Assembly (NCBI GenBank): GCA_959608885.1
Contig: CAUHSG010000015.1
Location: 1 to 46,622 of the forward strand
Direction: 5' to 3'
DNA: 46,622 nt
Origin: an uncultured Coriobacteriia bacterium
GTDB taxonomy: Bacteria; Actinomycetota; Coriobacteriia; Coriobacteriales; QAMH01
Shown: positions 8,455 to 17,315 of the stretch, in pieces
Layout: each line of letters begins with the position of its first letter
Numbering within the stretch: position 1 is the first letter of the stretch
Notes under the pieces: model-generated
The model's input: the letters and a program-made list of their open reading frames with translations, nothing else
The model's database searches: none
What the model was told of the DNA's origin: nothing
Program-made: the position numbers and the translations under genes

Positions 8455-8482
8455 AAAAAAGGCCCCCGGATTACCGAGGGCC
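8455..8482 (-). terminator. trp attenuator hairpin
   Basis: Minus strand: GGCCCTCGG-TAAT-CCGGGGGCC (8482-8461), nine pairs including one G-U, followed by six U residues (8460-8455). It sits between the leader peptide and trpB, so it acts as an attenuator. A competing pairing is visible: GGACTTCA (8513-8506) can pair with TGAAGGCC (8486-8479), with one mismatch, which would disrupt the terminator stem and act as an antiterminator. Confidence 0.8.
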
Positions 8483-8523
8483 TTCAAGGTATGTGATGAG
8501 AAGCGTGAAGTCCGATAACCCGA

Positions 8524-8607
8524 TTACGATATTCGACTACGCCACCACCAAGCACCGGCAAACGCCTGCGCGTTGGCAAAAATGCTATGTGCGTGTACGT
8601 AGCTCAC
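8524..8607 (-). CDS. trpL: trp leader peptide with three consecutive Trp codons
   Basis: A 27-codon frame on the minus strand runs from GTG 8607 to TAA 8524-8526. It begins MSYVHAHSIF and ends AGAWWWRSRIS; codons 20-22 are TGG TGG TGG (8550-8542). AAAGGA lies about 7 nt before the GTG. The stop is about 40 nt before the attenuator hairpin, and trpB follows. This is the classical layout in which a ribosome stalled for lack of charged tRNA-Trp lets an antiterminator form. The GTG start is inferred from the Shine-Dalgarno spacing. A possible promoter on the same strand has -10 TATGCT at 8637-8642. Confidence 0.82.
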   Translation of the reverse strand: MSYVHAHSIFANAQAFAGAWWWRSRIS

Positions 8608-8704
8608 ATTCGTCCTTTCGGGTTGCGTCGTACGGTAGCATAAAACGAAGTAATCAATGTTGGAATGTCCAGATTTTGCAGTGAAAAGAGGTAAAAATTA
8701 TTGG

Positions 8705-8750
8705 CGAACGGTAGAAAATTAATAATGAACGGTAGTTTTCGTTATATACT
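8705..8750 (+). promoter_or_regulatory. Promoter with paired direct repeats before the bile salt hydrolase
   Basis: GAACGGTAG occurs at 8705-8713 and again at 8727-8735, 22 bp apart (about two helical turns). A -10-like TATACT (8745-8750) follows. The repeats lie where a dimeric activator or repressor would sit next to RNA polymerase. The stretch from here to 8802 is the 5' UTR and holds no other gene. Confidence 0.5.
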
Positions 8751-8802
8751 ATCCCCATGAAAACAAAAAACGCACGCCATTCTGCGTGGAAGGGAGCTCG
8801 CC

Positions 8803-9753
8803 ATGTGCTCGGGAATCAGGTTCACCGATGATAAGGGCAACATGTACTTCGCTCGCAACCTCGATTGGAACTGCGGCTATGGCCAGAAGGTCACCGTGAC
8901 TCCTCGCGGCTACGAGCGCCGATACGCCTTTGGGGTCGAGTCGCGACAGGATTATGCGGTCATCGGGCCGTGTATCGTGATTGGGGACGTCCCACTCTAC
9001 TTCGATTGCGCAAACGAGAAGGGACTCGCCATCGCCGGACTCAACTTCCCCGGCTACGCTCAGTTCGAGGCAGATGCCGTCGAGGGCAAGACCAACCTCG
9101 CCGCTTACGAGTTTCCCCTGTGGGTTGCCAGCAGTTTCGCCACGGTGGACGAGGTGGAAGAGGCGCTGGCCGATGTGGCCATCGTTGCCAAACCCGTGAA
9201 CGATCAATTCCCGGTTGCGCTTCTCCATTACCTCATCGGTGACAAGGACCGTTCCATCGTGGTCGAGTACATGGCCGATGGCATGCACGTCCACCACGAC
9301 GACGTCGATGTGCTCACAAACCAGCCCACCTTCGACTGGCACGTGGAGCATCTGCGCAGTTACATGAACCTGAGCCCGGAATACGTCGCTGATGTGCAGT
9401 GGGACAAGCAGAAGCTCGCGCCTTACGGGAGCGGCGGACAGCTCGTGGGACTGCCCGGCTCGAGCTATTCGCCCGATCGCTTCGTGAGGGTCGCCTACCT
9501 GAACAGCCACTATCCGCAGAAGTCGGGAGAGGCGGATAATGTTTCCAGGATGTTCCATACGCTCGCAGGCGTCGCGGTGATTGATGGCGAGGCGAAGATG
9601 GAGAACGGTGATTACGAGACGACAATCTATACCGGCGGCATCTCCATGGCAACCAAGACGTATTACATGAACACTTACGAAACCCCAACCATCAAGGCCT
9701 ACCCTATGGACAAGGCCGACCTCGATGGTTCGGAGTTATACGTCTTCGCCTAG
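8803..9753 (+). CDS. bsh: Bile salt hydrolase (choloylglycine hydrolase)
   Basis: 316 aa, an N-terminal-nucleophile hydrolase that removes glycine or taurine from conjugated bile acids. The start is fixed by the family: Met1 must be removed to expose the nucleophile Cys2 (MCSGIRF), and AAGGGAG lies just upstream. The other expected active-site residues are present: R18 and D21 in FARNLDW, N81 in GLNFPGY, N173 in LTNQPTFDWH, and R226 in SPDRFVRV. There is no signal peptide, so it is cytoplasmic. It has its own promoter with direct repeats and is divergent from the trp leader. Its presence is good evidence for a vertebrate-gut lifestyle. Penicillin V acylase is the alternative in this family, but the BSH-like LNFPGYA and NQPTF segments favour BSH. 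Confidence 0.93.
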   Translation: MCSGIRFTDDKGNMYFARNLDWNCGYGQKVTVTPRGYERRYAFGVESRQDYAVIGPCIVIGDVPLYFDCANEKGLAIAGLNFPGYAQFEADAVEGKTNLAAYEFPLWVASSFATVDEVEEALADVAIVAKPVNDQFPVALLHYLIGDKDRSIVVEYMADGMHVHHDDVDVLTNQPTFDWHVEHLRSYMNLSPEYVADVQWDKQKLAPYGSGGQLVGLPGSSYSPDRFVRVAYLNSHYPQKSGEADNVSRMFHTLAGVAVIDGEAKMENGDYETTIYTGGISMATKTYYMNTYETPTIKAYPMDKADLDGSELYVFA

Positions 9754-9774
9754 GTAGATGCGCCGTAAACATAA

Positions 9775-9806
9775 GGCCGCCCGTCCGTTTGGCTGGACGG
9801 GCGGCC
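9775..9806. terminator. Bidirectional terminator between bsh and the hybrid kinase
   Basis: A perfect 12-bp stem, GGCCGCCCGTCC (9775-9786) / GGACGGGCGGCC (9795-9806), has an 8-nt loop and lies between two convergent genes. Confidence 0.8.
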
Positions 9807-9830
9807 CTCATCTGCAAATCAACGCGGGCT

Positions 9831-12800
9831 TTAGCTCTCGTCACCCTTCGGCAGCCACTTGCGCATGATGGCAACGAGGGGCTCGATTTCCATGGGCTTT
9901 GCCATGTGATCGTTCATGCCCACCGAATGCGCATGCTTGACGTCCTCGGCAAAGGCGTCAGCCGAAAGCGCAATGATGGGAATGTGGGCCAAGTCAGGTC
10001 TGTCGATCGAGGCGGCGCGGATGGCCGTTGTCGCCTCGTAGCCGTTCATGATCGGCATCTGGATATCCATGAACACGAAGTCGTAGTAGCCCGGTTCGTG
10101 CTCAAGCAGCATGTTGACCGCTACCTGGCCGTTTTCGGCATGCTCGACCTCTGCGCCCGTGAGCCCGATTATTTCCTGTCCGATGGCGGTCGCCATGATG
10201 TTGTCTTCGGTCAAGAGGACACGATAACCCTCAAAGGCGCATTCTTCGAGAAGGGCCTTGGGGTCAAACTGCTCGGCGACCTCTCCACTGAGGAGCTCTT
10301 TCATCACCTGGATGAGACGCGAACGGAACAGCGGCTTGGAGATGAAGGCGTCGATGCCTATCTCGCGCGCCTCCTGCTCGATCATCGACCAGTCGTAACC
10401 GGAGAGAATGATAATGGGGGGCGCGTTGCGAACCCTCTCGCGAATCTCCTTGGCAACCTCCAGGCCGCTCATGCCGGGCATGCGCCAGTCGAGTATGACT
10501 GCCTTGAAGGGGTCGTCCGATGCGTCGGCGTCAATCACGGCCTGTATGCCCGCCGGTCCGGACATCTCGAAGTTGGCTCGCATGCCGATGTCCTCGAGCA
10601 GGGCGCAAGCTCCCTCGCAGGCGGTGTTGTCGTCATCGACCACGAGCACCCTGATCTCCTTGAGGTCGCTCAGGTCGACCGCCGCGCCATCGCGGAGCTT
10701 GAGGTGCACCGTCACGGTGAAAGTGGTGCCCTTGCCCAGCTCGGAGTCGACGTCGACGGTGCCGTTCATCAGGCTGACGACGCTCTTGACGATGGCCATG
10801 CCCAGGCCCGTGCCCTCGATGCCAGTGGTGCGCGAGTCGTTGGCGCGCGTGAAGGGTTCGAAGATGGTCTCCATGAACTCCTTGCTCATGCCGCAGCCCG
10901 TATCGGAGAAGACGAACTCATAGCAGCCGCTATCGTGCACGCGGCTCGGTAGCTCGGAGATGCGCATGTAGATGCTACCGCCCTCGGGCGTGAACTTGAT
11001 CGCGTTGCCCATGATGTTGACGAAGACCTGCTGCAAGCGCGTGAGGTCGCCGATGACGTGCTCGTGCTTGATGTCGACGACATCGACGCGCAGGTCGAGG
11101 TTCTTGGCGACGATCTGTGGATTGACGATGGCGAGAAGCTTCTCGATGGAATCGGAAAGCTCGAACTCCTCGTCCGTGAGCCCGATGGAACCTGATTCGA
11201 TCTTAGCCATGTCGAGGACCTCGTTGATGAGGCCGAGCAGGTGATGGCTTGCCGAGGAGATGTTGGCGAGACACTCGCTCACGCGTTCGGGATTGTCGGT
11301 GTGCATGCTCGCGATGGCCGTGAGGCCCATGATGGAGTTCATGGGCGTGCGGATGTCGTGGCTCATGGAATTGAGGAAGTCGCTCTTGGCCTGCGATGCG
11401 TGTTCGGCGGCCTGGAACGCGTCTTCGAGGGCCTGGCGCGATGCGAGCTCGGCGGCCTTCTGCTCCGTGACATCCTGGATGGTGACGAGCACGTCGGTGG
11501 GAAGCGCGTGGGTGTCACGGGCGATACAAAGCGTGGAGACCCGGAGCCAGCGCTCCTCGTCGCCGCGCATAACGCGATATTCGTACTGGAGGTAGGGGAT
11601 GCCGGGTTGCAGGCGTTCACGTAGCGTTTCGATGTCGCCTAGTTCGCAGAGCCGCTCGACGTCGCTGTCGTTGGCCATGTGTTTCCAGTACGAGCGCAAG
11701 TCGCTGAACTTACCGTCCGTGGGGAGGGAGTCGTCTAGCCCCTCGCGCTTGAGGTACTCGTAGCTGCCATTCACGAGATCGATGGCGAGCAGACGGCTGA
11801 ACAGGTTCGTGGAGGCGTCGATGATGCGCGTCGCCTCCTGTCGCTCAAGCAGCAGACGGTCCTTCTGCTTGCGCGATTGGAATACGAGCACGATGATGAA
11901 GAGCAGGCAAGCAGCAACTACGCCAGCGACGAGGATGATGCCCGCCGCATTGGCGGACGACACCATCTTTGCCGTGACGGATTCGGGGAAGATGCGCAGG
12001 ATCATCCAATCCGATGAGGCGAGTTGGGCGACGTACACGCTTCCTTCGCCGGAAGAGGCATTGTAGCTGAAATTGAACGAGGAGCTCTGGGCAAGAGACT
12101 GTGCAAGCTCCTCGGGGGTGATGTCCTTGAGCGAGTCGCTCAGCTTTGAGTCAAGTACCGAGTAGTTGATTTCATCGCTCATGCTCGACTTCGCTAGGAC
12201 GTTGCCGTCGCGGTCGCAAAGATACGTCGCGGTTTGGACGCCAAAGAAGCTCGTGCTCATGTACTGTGCCATCGTCGCCTCGTTATAGACGCAGGCAAAG
12301 ACGGCGACGGGCGTTCCCTGGTAGAGGATGGGGGCGTAGAACGCGATGATGCGATGTTCGTTGAAGGCGGCGTTCTCGACGGCGCAAATGCCACTCTCGC
12401 CCTGCATACCCTTGATGTAGTACTCCCTATCCTTCACGTCTTCGGTGCGTCCGTCGATATTGTGCGCTATGCCATCGGCGGTGATGAGGAAGGTATAGTT
12501 AAACTGGGTCGAGTCGATCATCTGGACTGCCGCATCCGCGTCGACGCTAGGGCCGGTCAGGGTTTGCTCGCACACCTTAGCTGCCGTCTCGACCGTGGCC
12601 AGGCCGTTGTTGAGCAGGTCGTTGACGCGCCGCGAGGTCTGCTCGGTCGTGCCCTCGAGGTAGTCGGCATTTTGCTGCGTGATGCGCTCCATGTTGACGT
12701 TCATGAATACCAGGAGCGCGGCGATCACGATGACGATTGCCGCGCATGCGGCAAGGATCCTGTTGCGCCTGATATTGAGTGACTTGTCGATGCTCTTCAT
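9831..12800 (-). CDS. Membrane hybrid sensor histidine kinase with two receiver domains
   Basis: 989 aa. Order: transmembrane helix (about 14-33), extracytoplasmic Cache-like sensor (about 40-285), second transmembrane helix (about 287-312), PAS-like segment (about 330-455), HisKA with phospho-acceptor H481 in SNSMSHDIRTPMNSIMG, HATPase with DTGCGMS and GTGLGMAIV, then two receivers with D771 (ILDWRMPG) and D912 (FMDIQMP). The second receiver keeps its conserved Lys (AKPME). This is a phosphorelay-type kinase without its own DNA-binding output. Its partner is not evident, but a diguanylate cyclase lies just upstream on the same strand and may be functionally linked. The start ATG has AAAGG upstream. 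The ligand of the sensor domain cannot be read from sequence. Confidence 0.92.
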   Translation of the reverse strand: MKSIDKSLNIRRNRILAACAAIVIVIAALLVFMNVNMERITQQNADYLEGTTEQTSRRVNDLLNNGLATVETAAKVCEQTLTGPSVDADAAVQMIDSTQFNYTFLITADGIAHNIDGRTEDVKDREYYIKGMQGESGICAVENAAFNEHRIIAFYAPILYQGTPVAVFACVYNEATMAQYMSTSFFGVQTATYLCDRDGNVLAKSSMSDEINYSVLDSKLSDSLKDITPEELAQSLAQSSSFNFSYNASSGEGSVYVAQLASSDWMILRIFPESVTAKMVSSANAAGIILVAGVVAACLLFIIVLVFQSRKQKDRLLLERQEATRIIDASTNLFSRLLAIDLVNGSYEYLKREGLDDSLPTDGKFSDLRSYWKHMANDSDVERLCELGDIETLRERLQPGIPYLQYEYRVMRGDEERWLRVSTLCIARDTHALPTDVLVTIQDVTEQKAAELASRQALEDAFQAAEHASQAKSDFLNSMSHDIRTPMNSIMGLTAIASMHTDNPERVSECLANISSASHHLLGLINEVLDMAKIESGSIGLTDEEFELSDSIEKLLAIVNPQIVAKNLDLRVDVVDIKHEHVIGDLTRLQQVFVNIMGNAIKFTPEGGSIYMRISELPSRVHDSGCYEFVFSDTGCGMSKEFMETIFEPFTRANDSRTTGIEGTGLGMAIVKSVVSLMNGTVDVDSELGKGTTFTVTVHLKLRDGAAVDLSDLKEIRVLVVDDDNTACEGACALLEDIGMRANFEMSGPAGIQAVIDADASDDPFKAVILDWRMPGMSGLEVAKEIRERVRNAPPIIILSGYDWSMIEQEAREIGIDAFISKPLFRSRLIQVMKELLSGEVAEQFDPKALLEECAFEGYRVLLTEDNIMATAIGQEIIGLTGAEVEHAENGQVAVNMLLEHEPGYYDFVFMDIQMPIMNGYEATTAIRAASIDRPDLAHIPIIALSADAFAEDVKHAHSVGMNDHMAKPMEIEPLVAIMRKWLPKGDES

Positions 12801-13013
12801 AAGCTGTGACCCAGCCTTTCAGATGATGGAGTGCCATTCTGGCCATTATCCTTCATCCAGCGTTTGCGGTCGAGGGTTCTTTACAGAGATTTTACCTTGC
12901 CCTTACGCCGCCCGTACATTGCCTCCGTAGACTTCTCCTTGCAGTGGACATTGGAGGAGAGGGACGTAGGTGGACGTCGACGAGATTATGAAGTGACAAG
13001 GAATGCGTCTGCC

Positions 13014-14375
13014 TCAGTCCAGGTGGCGCAGTTCCGCACGTGACTTTCCCGCTCGCTTGGCTACGTAGAGCGCCTCGTCGGCAATCTGGTAGAGCTCGTC
13101 GAAGGTGACGGGAAAATGTGTGGTCGCGGCCGCGCCGATGGTGATGGTGGGGTGCAGGCCCTCGGGCATGCCGGCCGGACGCTCGCGCTTCGTGTAGATG
13201 CCCGCCGAAAGCTGGCCGAGCACGCGGGCCAATGCCGGATCACTACCCAGGCCAGCGGCGAAGATGGCGAATTCGTCACCACCGAGACGGGCGATGATGT
13301 CATCCTTGCGCATGTTGCGACGCAGGAAACGCGCTATCTCCTTCAGCACGCGGTCGCCCACGGGGTGGCCGAAGCAATCGTTGACCTGCTTGAAGTCATC
13401 CACGTCGATGAGGAAGAGACAACAGCCCTCCTGGCACTCCTCGCTGGCGAGCGCCTGCTCGATGCGAATCATTGCCGCGTTGCGATTGAATATGCCCGTG
13501 AGGCCATCGAGCTCGGCCATTCTGCGCAGGCTGGCCTCGCGCATGACCATCGCGTGCGTGTCGAGTAGACGCCCGACGTGACGTACGGGCAAGCCGGTGG
13601 TGTCATCGAAGATCACGAAGGACTGGTAGCGGCACCAGATGGGATTTCCCTCGGCATCGGGCAACGACGTTTCGATGTCGATGAAGTCGCCCTTCTCGAC
13701 TACTTCGCGCAGGGAACCGCTGTCGTGTATCTCGAGGGCAATATTGCAGTCCTTGTCGCAGCGCTTGCGCAGGATGAGATCGCTCGAGAGGGGAGGGCGT
13801 CCGAAGCGCATCTCGAAGTCGCCGAAGAGCTCGCCGGTCTGGTCTTGGCAATCGATGTCGAACACGATGTCGTGGGAGAGCATGGTCAGCATGTCGACAC
13901 GCTCCTCAGCGCGCTCGAGCTGGTGCTGGTTGCTCATCTTGCCGGAGATGTCGATGATGGTGACGTAGAACCAGGCGGCGCCATCATCGTCGACGACGTA
14001 GCGCCCACGGTCGTCTACCCAGAGCTCCGTAAGGTCGGGACGATTAAGTCGATAGGTGACGGCGTCGGTGTTACCGACCTTGATTTGGGCGGTGATCTCG
14101 GCCAAGACGCGTTCGCGATCGTCGGGATGCACCATGCCGAGGAAGGTGTTGCCCGTGATGACGCAGAACTCGTCGTAGGTCTTGCAGCCGAACATACTCA
14201 GGACGTCGTGGCTCACATAATCGATGGATCCCTCATCGTCTGCACGATAACGGAACAGGCCCCCTGGTATGCGGTCGAGGAATTCCTGGGAGACTTCGTC
14301 TTCTATGATGCATCCGTCGTGCGAGCCGAGCTTGCCTTCGGTAACGCGGTGAAATACGGTCACGTCGCCCCCCAT
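13014..14375 (-). CDS. PAS-GGDEF diguanylate cyclase
   Basis: 453 aa, soluble. It has two PAS-like regions (about 35-150, with YVSHDVLSMFG, and about 160-285), then a GGDEF domain (about 290-453). The signature RLGGDEFAIF is intact, as are the upstream metal and substrate residues (FLIDVDDFKQVND). It should make cyclic di-GMP. No RxxD inhibitory site is visible immediately before GGDEF, so product inhibition may be absent. No EAL domain occurs in the window. The ATG at 14375 has no good ribosome site, so the exact start is uncertain. The 213-bp gap to the hybrid kinase (12801-13013) holds no gene and is presumably that gene's promoter region. Confidence 0.9.
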   Translation of the reverse strand: MGGDVTVFHRVTEGKLGSHDGCIIEDEVSQEFLDRIPGGLFRYRADDEGSIDYVSHDVLSMFGCKTYDEFCVITGNTFLGMVHPDDRERVLAEITAQIKVGNTDAVTYRLNRPDLTELWVDDRGRYVVDDDGAAWFYVTIIDISGKMSNQHQLERAEERVDMLTMLSHDIVFDIDCQDQTGELFGDFEMRFGRPPLSSDLILRKRCDKDCNIALEIHDSGSLREVVEKGDFIDIETSLPDAEGNPIWCRYQSFVIFDDTTGLPVRHVGRLLDTHAMVMREASLRRMAELDGLTGIFNRNAAMIRIEQALASEECQEGCCLFLIDVDDFKQVNDCFGHPVGDRVLKEIARFLRRNMRKDDIIARLGGDEFAIFAAGLGSDPALARVLGQLSAGIYTKRERPAGMPEGLHPTITIGAAATTHFPVTFDELYQIADEALYVAKRAGKSRAELRHLD

Positions 14376-14564
14376 CCATGGCGTTTTTGTCAGTGACTTT
14401 GCTATGGTACTACTTTGGGAAGGGCGGATACCCTGTCAACTGCAACCAAATATGACGGTCCGGCATTCGCCATCCCGCCAAAAGACGCGAACTTTGCCAC
14501 GTGGGGTAAACGTGCGCTTCGTGTGCATGCTCTGCTTTTCGCCCGCTTTTCATTCGTCAGCGAG

Positions 14565-14658
14565 TACAATGGAGGACAAGGTGAAACGGGTCGCCCGATG
14601 CGACCGTTTTCACGTAGCAGGCGCAGAAGCGCCACATTCAAGTCAAAGGAGGATTTGA
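14565..14658 (+). promoter_or_regulatory. -10 element and structured 5' leader of aldA
   Basis: A -10-like TACAAT (14565-14570) is followed by an imperfect 14-bp hairpin (arms 14581-14594 and 14600-14613) and a 5-bp hairpin GGCGC-AGAA-GCGCC (14620-14633). The strong ribosome site AAAGGAGG precedes ATG 14659. Two stem-loops in such a short leader could be regulatory, but I do not recognise a known riboswitch. The rest of the gap (14376-14564) shows no gene. Confidence 0.45.
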
Positions 14659-16113
14659 ATGAAAGAAGTTCAGCTTTTCATCAACGGCGAGCTCCTCGAC
14701 AATGGCGATCGCGAGATGCGCGATAACGTCAATCCGGCAACCGAGGAGGTCATCTCGCGTTTTCCCATGGCGACGGAAGCCGATGTCGAGGCGGCGGTCG
14801 ACGCGGCGTACGAGGCGCAGAAGTCGTGGGAGAAGGTTCCTGCCATCGAGCGTGCCAGCTACCTGATGGAGCTCGTCGAACTTCTCAAGGAAAACCAGGA
14901 GCTTCTGGCCCGCACCACGTCCGAGGAGATGGGCAAGCCGCTCGCGCAGGCCATGGACGAGGCCGGCTGGCTGCCTGCCTACGTGCAGTACATGGCCGCT
15001 CAGGCACGTCACCTCAAGGGCCAGATCATCCCGTCTGACCGTCCCAACGAGAACATCTTCCTCTATAAGATGCCCATCGGCGTAGCCGGCCAGATTATGC
15101 CGTGGAACTTCCCGTTGTTCCTCATCGGCCGCAAGGTCGCCCCGGCGCTCATCGCCGGCTGCACCGTCGTGCTCAAGGCATCATCGGATTGCCCCAATGG
15201 CGCATACGAGTTTGCCAAGATCGTCGAGAAGTCGTCCCTTCCCAATGGTGTCATCAACGTCATCACCGGCTCGGGTGCGCTCACGGGTAACGCGCTTGCC
15301 TCCAATCCCAAGATTTCCATCGTCACCATCACCGGCTCGACGGACGTTGGCAAGAAGATTATGAAGGCCGCTGCTGATAACGTCACCAAGGTCTCGCTCG
15401 AGCTGGGCGGCAAGGCGCCGGTCATCGTCATGAACGACTGCAAGCTCGACGAGACGGTCGATCACGTCGTCGCCTCGCGCGTCATCAACACCGGTCAGGT
15501 GTGCAATGCCGCCGAGCGCGTCTACGTGCAGGAGGGCATCGCCGAGGAGTTCACGAAGAAGGTCATCGAGAAGATGAAGACCCTGACCTACGGACCGGCG
15601 CTCGCCGGCACCTTCGACATGGGCTCCATGGTCAACAAGGCCCAGCAGGAGCATGTCGACGAGATGGTGCAGTCCGCCATCGCCGAGGGCGCCACGGTCG
15701 CTTGCGGTGGTCACAAGGCCCAGGTCGACGGCAAGGGCTGGTTCTACGAGCCTACCGTCATCACCGGTTGCACGCACGACATGCGCATCATGCGCGACGA
15801 GATTTTCGGGCCCGTGCTGCCCATCACCACGTTCAAGACGCTCGACGAGGCCATCGAGATGGCAAACGACAGTGTCTACGGCTTGACGAGCTCCATCTAC
15901 ACGACCGATTACGACACGGTCATGCGTGCCATGAACGAGATCAAGTTCGGCGAGACCTATGTCAACCGCGAGCACTTCGAGGCGTTCCAAGGTTTCCACC
16001 AGGGCGTACGCCAGTCGGGTATCGGCGGCGAGGACGGCGAGCTGGGTGTCGAGGAGTACCTCGAGACGCACGTGTGCTACGTCGATTGGGATACCGAGCG
16101 CAACAAGGCGTAA
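14659..16113 (+). CDS. aldA: AldA-like NAD-dependent aldehyde dehydrogenase (lactaldehyde / glycolaldehyde type)
   Basis: 484 aa, full length for the ALDH family. Catalytic Cys282 lies in INTGQVCNAAERVYVQ and the general base Glu248 in SLELGGKAP; the cofactor loop TGSTDVGKKI is present. The segment NREHFEAFQGFHQG near the C-terminus is characteristic of E. coli AldA (lactaldehyde dehydrogenase), rather than of succinate-semialdehyde dehydrogenase, which keeps other residues there. It would oxidise L-lactaldehyde (from fucose or rhamnose breakdown) or glycolaldehyde to the acid. It is monocistronic, with a strong ribosome site and a terminator at 16141-16171. Exact substrate is inferred. Confidence 0.82.
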   Translation: MKEVQLFINGELLDNGDREMRDNVNPATEEVISRFPMATEADVEAAVDAAYEAQKSWEKVPAIERASYLMELVELLKENQELLARTTSEEMGKPLAQAMDEAGWLPAYVQYMAAQARHLKGQIIPSDRPNENIFLYKMPIGVAGQIMPWNFPLFLIGRKVAPALIAGCTVVLKASSDCPNGAYEFAKIVEKSSLPNGVINVITGSGALTGNALASNPKISIVTITGSTDVGKKIMKAAADNVTKVSLELGGKAPVIVMNDCKLDETVDHVVASRVINTGQVCNAAERVYVQEGIAEEFTKKVIEKMKTLTYGPALAGTFDMGSMVNKAQQEHVDEMVQSAIAEGATVACGGHKAQVDGKGWFYEPTVITGCTHDMRIMRDEIFGPVLPITTFKTLDEAIEMANDSVYGLTSSIYTTDYDTVMRAMNEIKFGETYVNREHFEAFQGFHQGVRQSGIGGEDGELGVEEYLETHVCYVDWDTERNKA

Positions 16114-16140
16114 GCGTTGCGCGACACAAGGCCACGAAAG

Positions 16141-16171
16141 GGAGAGCGTCCTGCGGGGCGCTTTCCTTTTT
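16141..16171 (+). terminator. Intrinsic terminator of aldA
   Basis: A ten-pair stem GGAGAGCGTC (16141-16150) / GGCGCTTTCC (16157-16166) including two G-U pairs, 6-nt loop, followed by TTTTT (16167-16171). Confidence 0.75.
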
Positions 16172-16254
16172 GTCGGCGTCCATCGCGTGAGAGCGCTTCT
16201 GTAAAATGAGCAAGCATGGCTTTTGGCCTTATTTGTCGTGGGGAGGACGAAGCA

Positions 16255-17139
16255 ATGGAGAACGTCGCCGGGGTGGAGCGTAGGGAGCACCAAACGGAGC
16301 AGGGAAGCATCGTCTATTGGGTGAGCGTGCATTCCGTTCCCGATTTGCCGTGGCTCGTGTTCCTTCCCGGGCTGACCGCGGATCATCGCCTCTTCGACAA
16401 GCAGGTCGAATACTTTGCCGACAAAGCGAACGTTTTGGTCTGGGACGCGCCTTCGCACGGGGAGTCGCGGCCGTTTGCCCTCACGTGGACACTCGATGAC
16501 TGGGCGCGCTGGCTTTTGAACATCCTCGATCGGGAGGGAGTCGAGAATCCCATTCTCGTCGGGCAGTCCATGGGCGGGTATCTCTCGCAGGCGTTCATCG
16601 ACCTGTTCCCCGGCGTGGCGGCGGGCTTCGTCTCGATAGACTCATGCCCCCTCAAGCGCACGTACTACCAGGGCTGGGAATTGTACTGCCTCAAGCACAC
16701 GAAGCTGATGTTCGAGCTTTTTCCCTGGAAGACGCTCGTGAACCAGGGCGCGAAGGGGAATTCCACGACGGCGTATGGTCAGGCCCTCATGCGTGACATG
16801 ATGCACGACTACGACAAGAAGGACTACTGCGCGCTTTCGTCGCATGGCTTTCGCGTGCTGGCCGATGCGGTGGAGGCAGGCCGTCCCTACGAAATCGACT
16901 GTCCGCTGCTCGTGATCTGCGGCGAGAAGGACGGTGCGGGATCCGCGAAGCGCTACAACCGCGCATGGGAAAGGCGCGAGGGGTATGTCGTGCGCTGGAT
17001 CGAGGGCGCGGGGCACAACTCGTGCTGTGATAGACCCGATACGGTCAATGCGCTCATCGAGGAGTTCGTACAGAAGGTCGGAAGCAGGGTCGATGCCATC
17101 AAGCGTCGTTGCTTGCTCGAAGACGAGCTCCAGGATTGA
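16255..17139 (+). CDS. Alpha/beta hydrolase
   Basis: 294 aa from ATG 16255, chosen over an in-frame ATG at 16216 because GGGGAGGA lies 7-10 nt upstream. Alpha/beta-hydrolase features are: the nucleophile elbow GQSMGG (Ser105), an acid in CGEKDGAG, and the base in GAGHNSCCDRPD. FLPGLTADHRLFD near the start supplies the oxyanion-hole strand. It is cytoplasmic. The substrate (ester, lactone or peptide) cannot be told. It is probably monocistronic: aldA before it is terminated, and 176 bp separate it from the ada-alkA gene. Confidence 0.85.
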   Translation: MENVAGVERREHQTEQGSIVYWVSVHSVPDLPWLVFLPGLTADHRLFDKQVEYFADKANVLVWDAPSHGESRPFALTWTLDDWARWLLNILDREGVENPILVGQSMGGYLSQAFIDLFPGVAAGFVSIDSCPLKRTYYQGWELYCLKHTKLMFELFPWKTLVNQGAKGNSTTAYGQALMRDMMHDYDKKDYCALSSHGFRVLADAVEAGRPYEIDCPLLVICGEKDGAGSAKRYNRAWERREGYVVRWIEGAGHNSCCDRPDTVNALIEEFVQKVGSRVDAIKRRCLLEDELQD

Positions 17140-17315
17140 CAGTGGGGGCTGCTTGCAACTGGCGGGCAAGTGCCGAGAGAAAAGCAAAAACGCTTACATG
17201 TCCGATTTCAGCCAATTCGTTTGTTTCGTTGTGACTATTCTGGTCTGGCAGATGGATCCGCAAGGCAAACGCTCGGCGAGCGAGCATATAAGGAAAGCGG
17301 AGAAAGCGGGATAAC

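Noticed and set aside
7626..8456. Long plus-strand open frames opposite trpB (and similar antisense frames opposite the hybrid kinases, aldA, murB, ilvE and the hydratase)
   Set aside because: These are shadows caused by high third-position G+C; they lack motifs and ribosome sites, and the other strand encodes clear families.
14659..16113. Calling this gene succinate-semialdehyde dehydrogenase (gabD)
   Set aside because: The C-terminal NREHFEAFQGFHQG and the SRVINTGQVCNAAERVYVQ region follow AldA more closely, and no GABA pathway gene is nearby.
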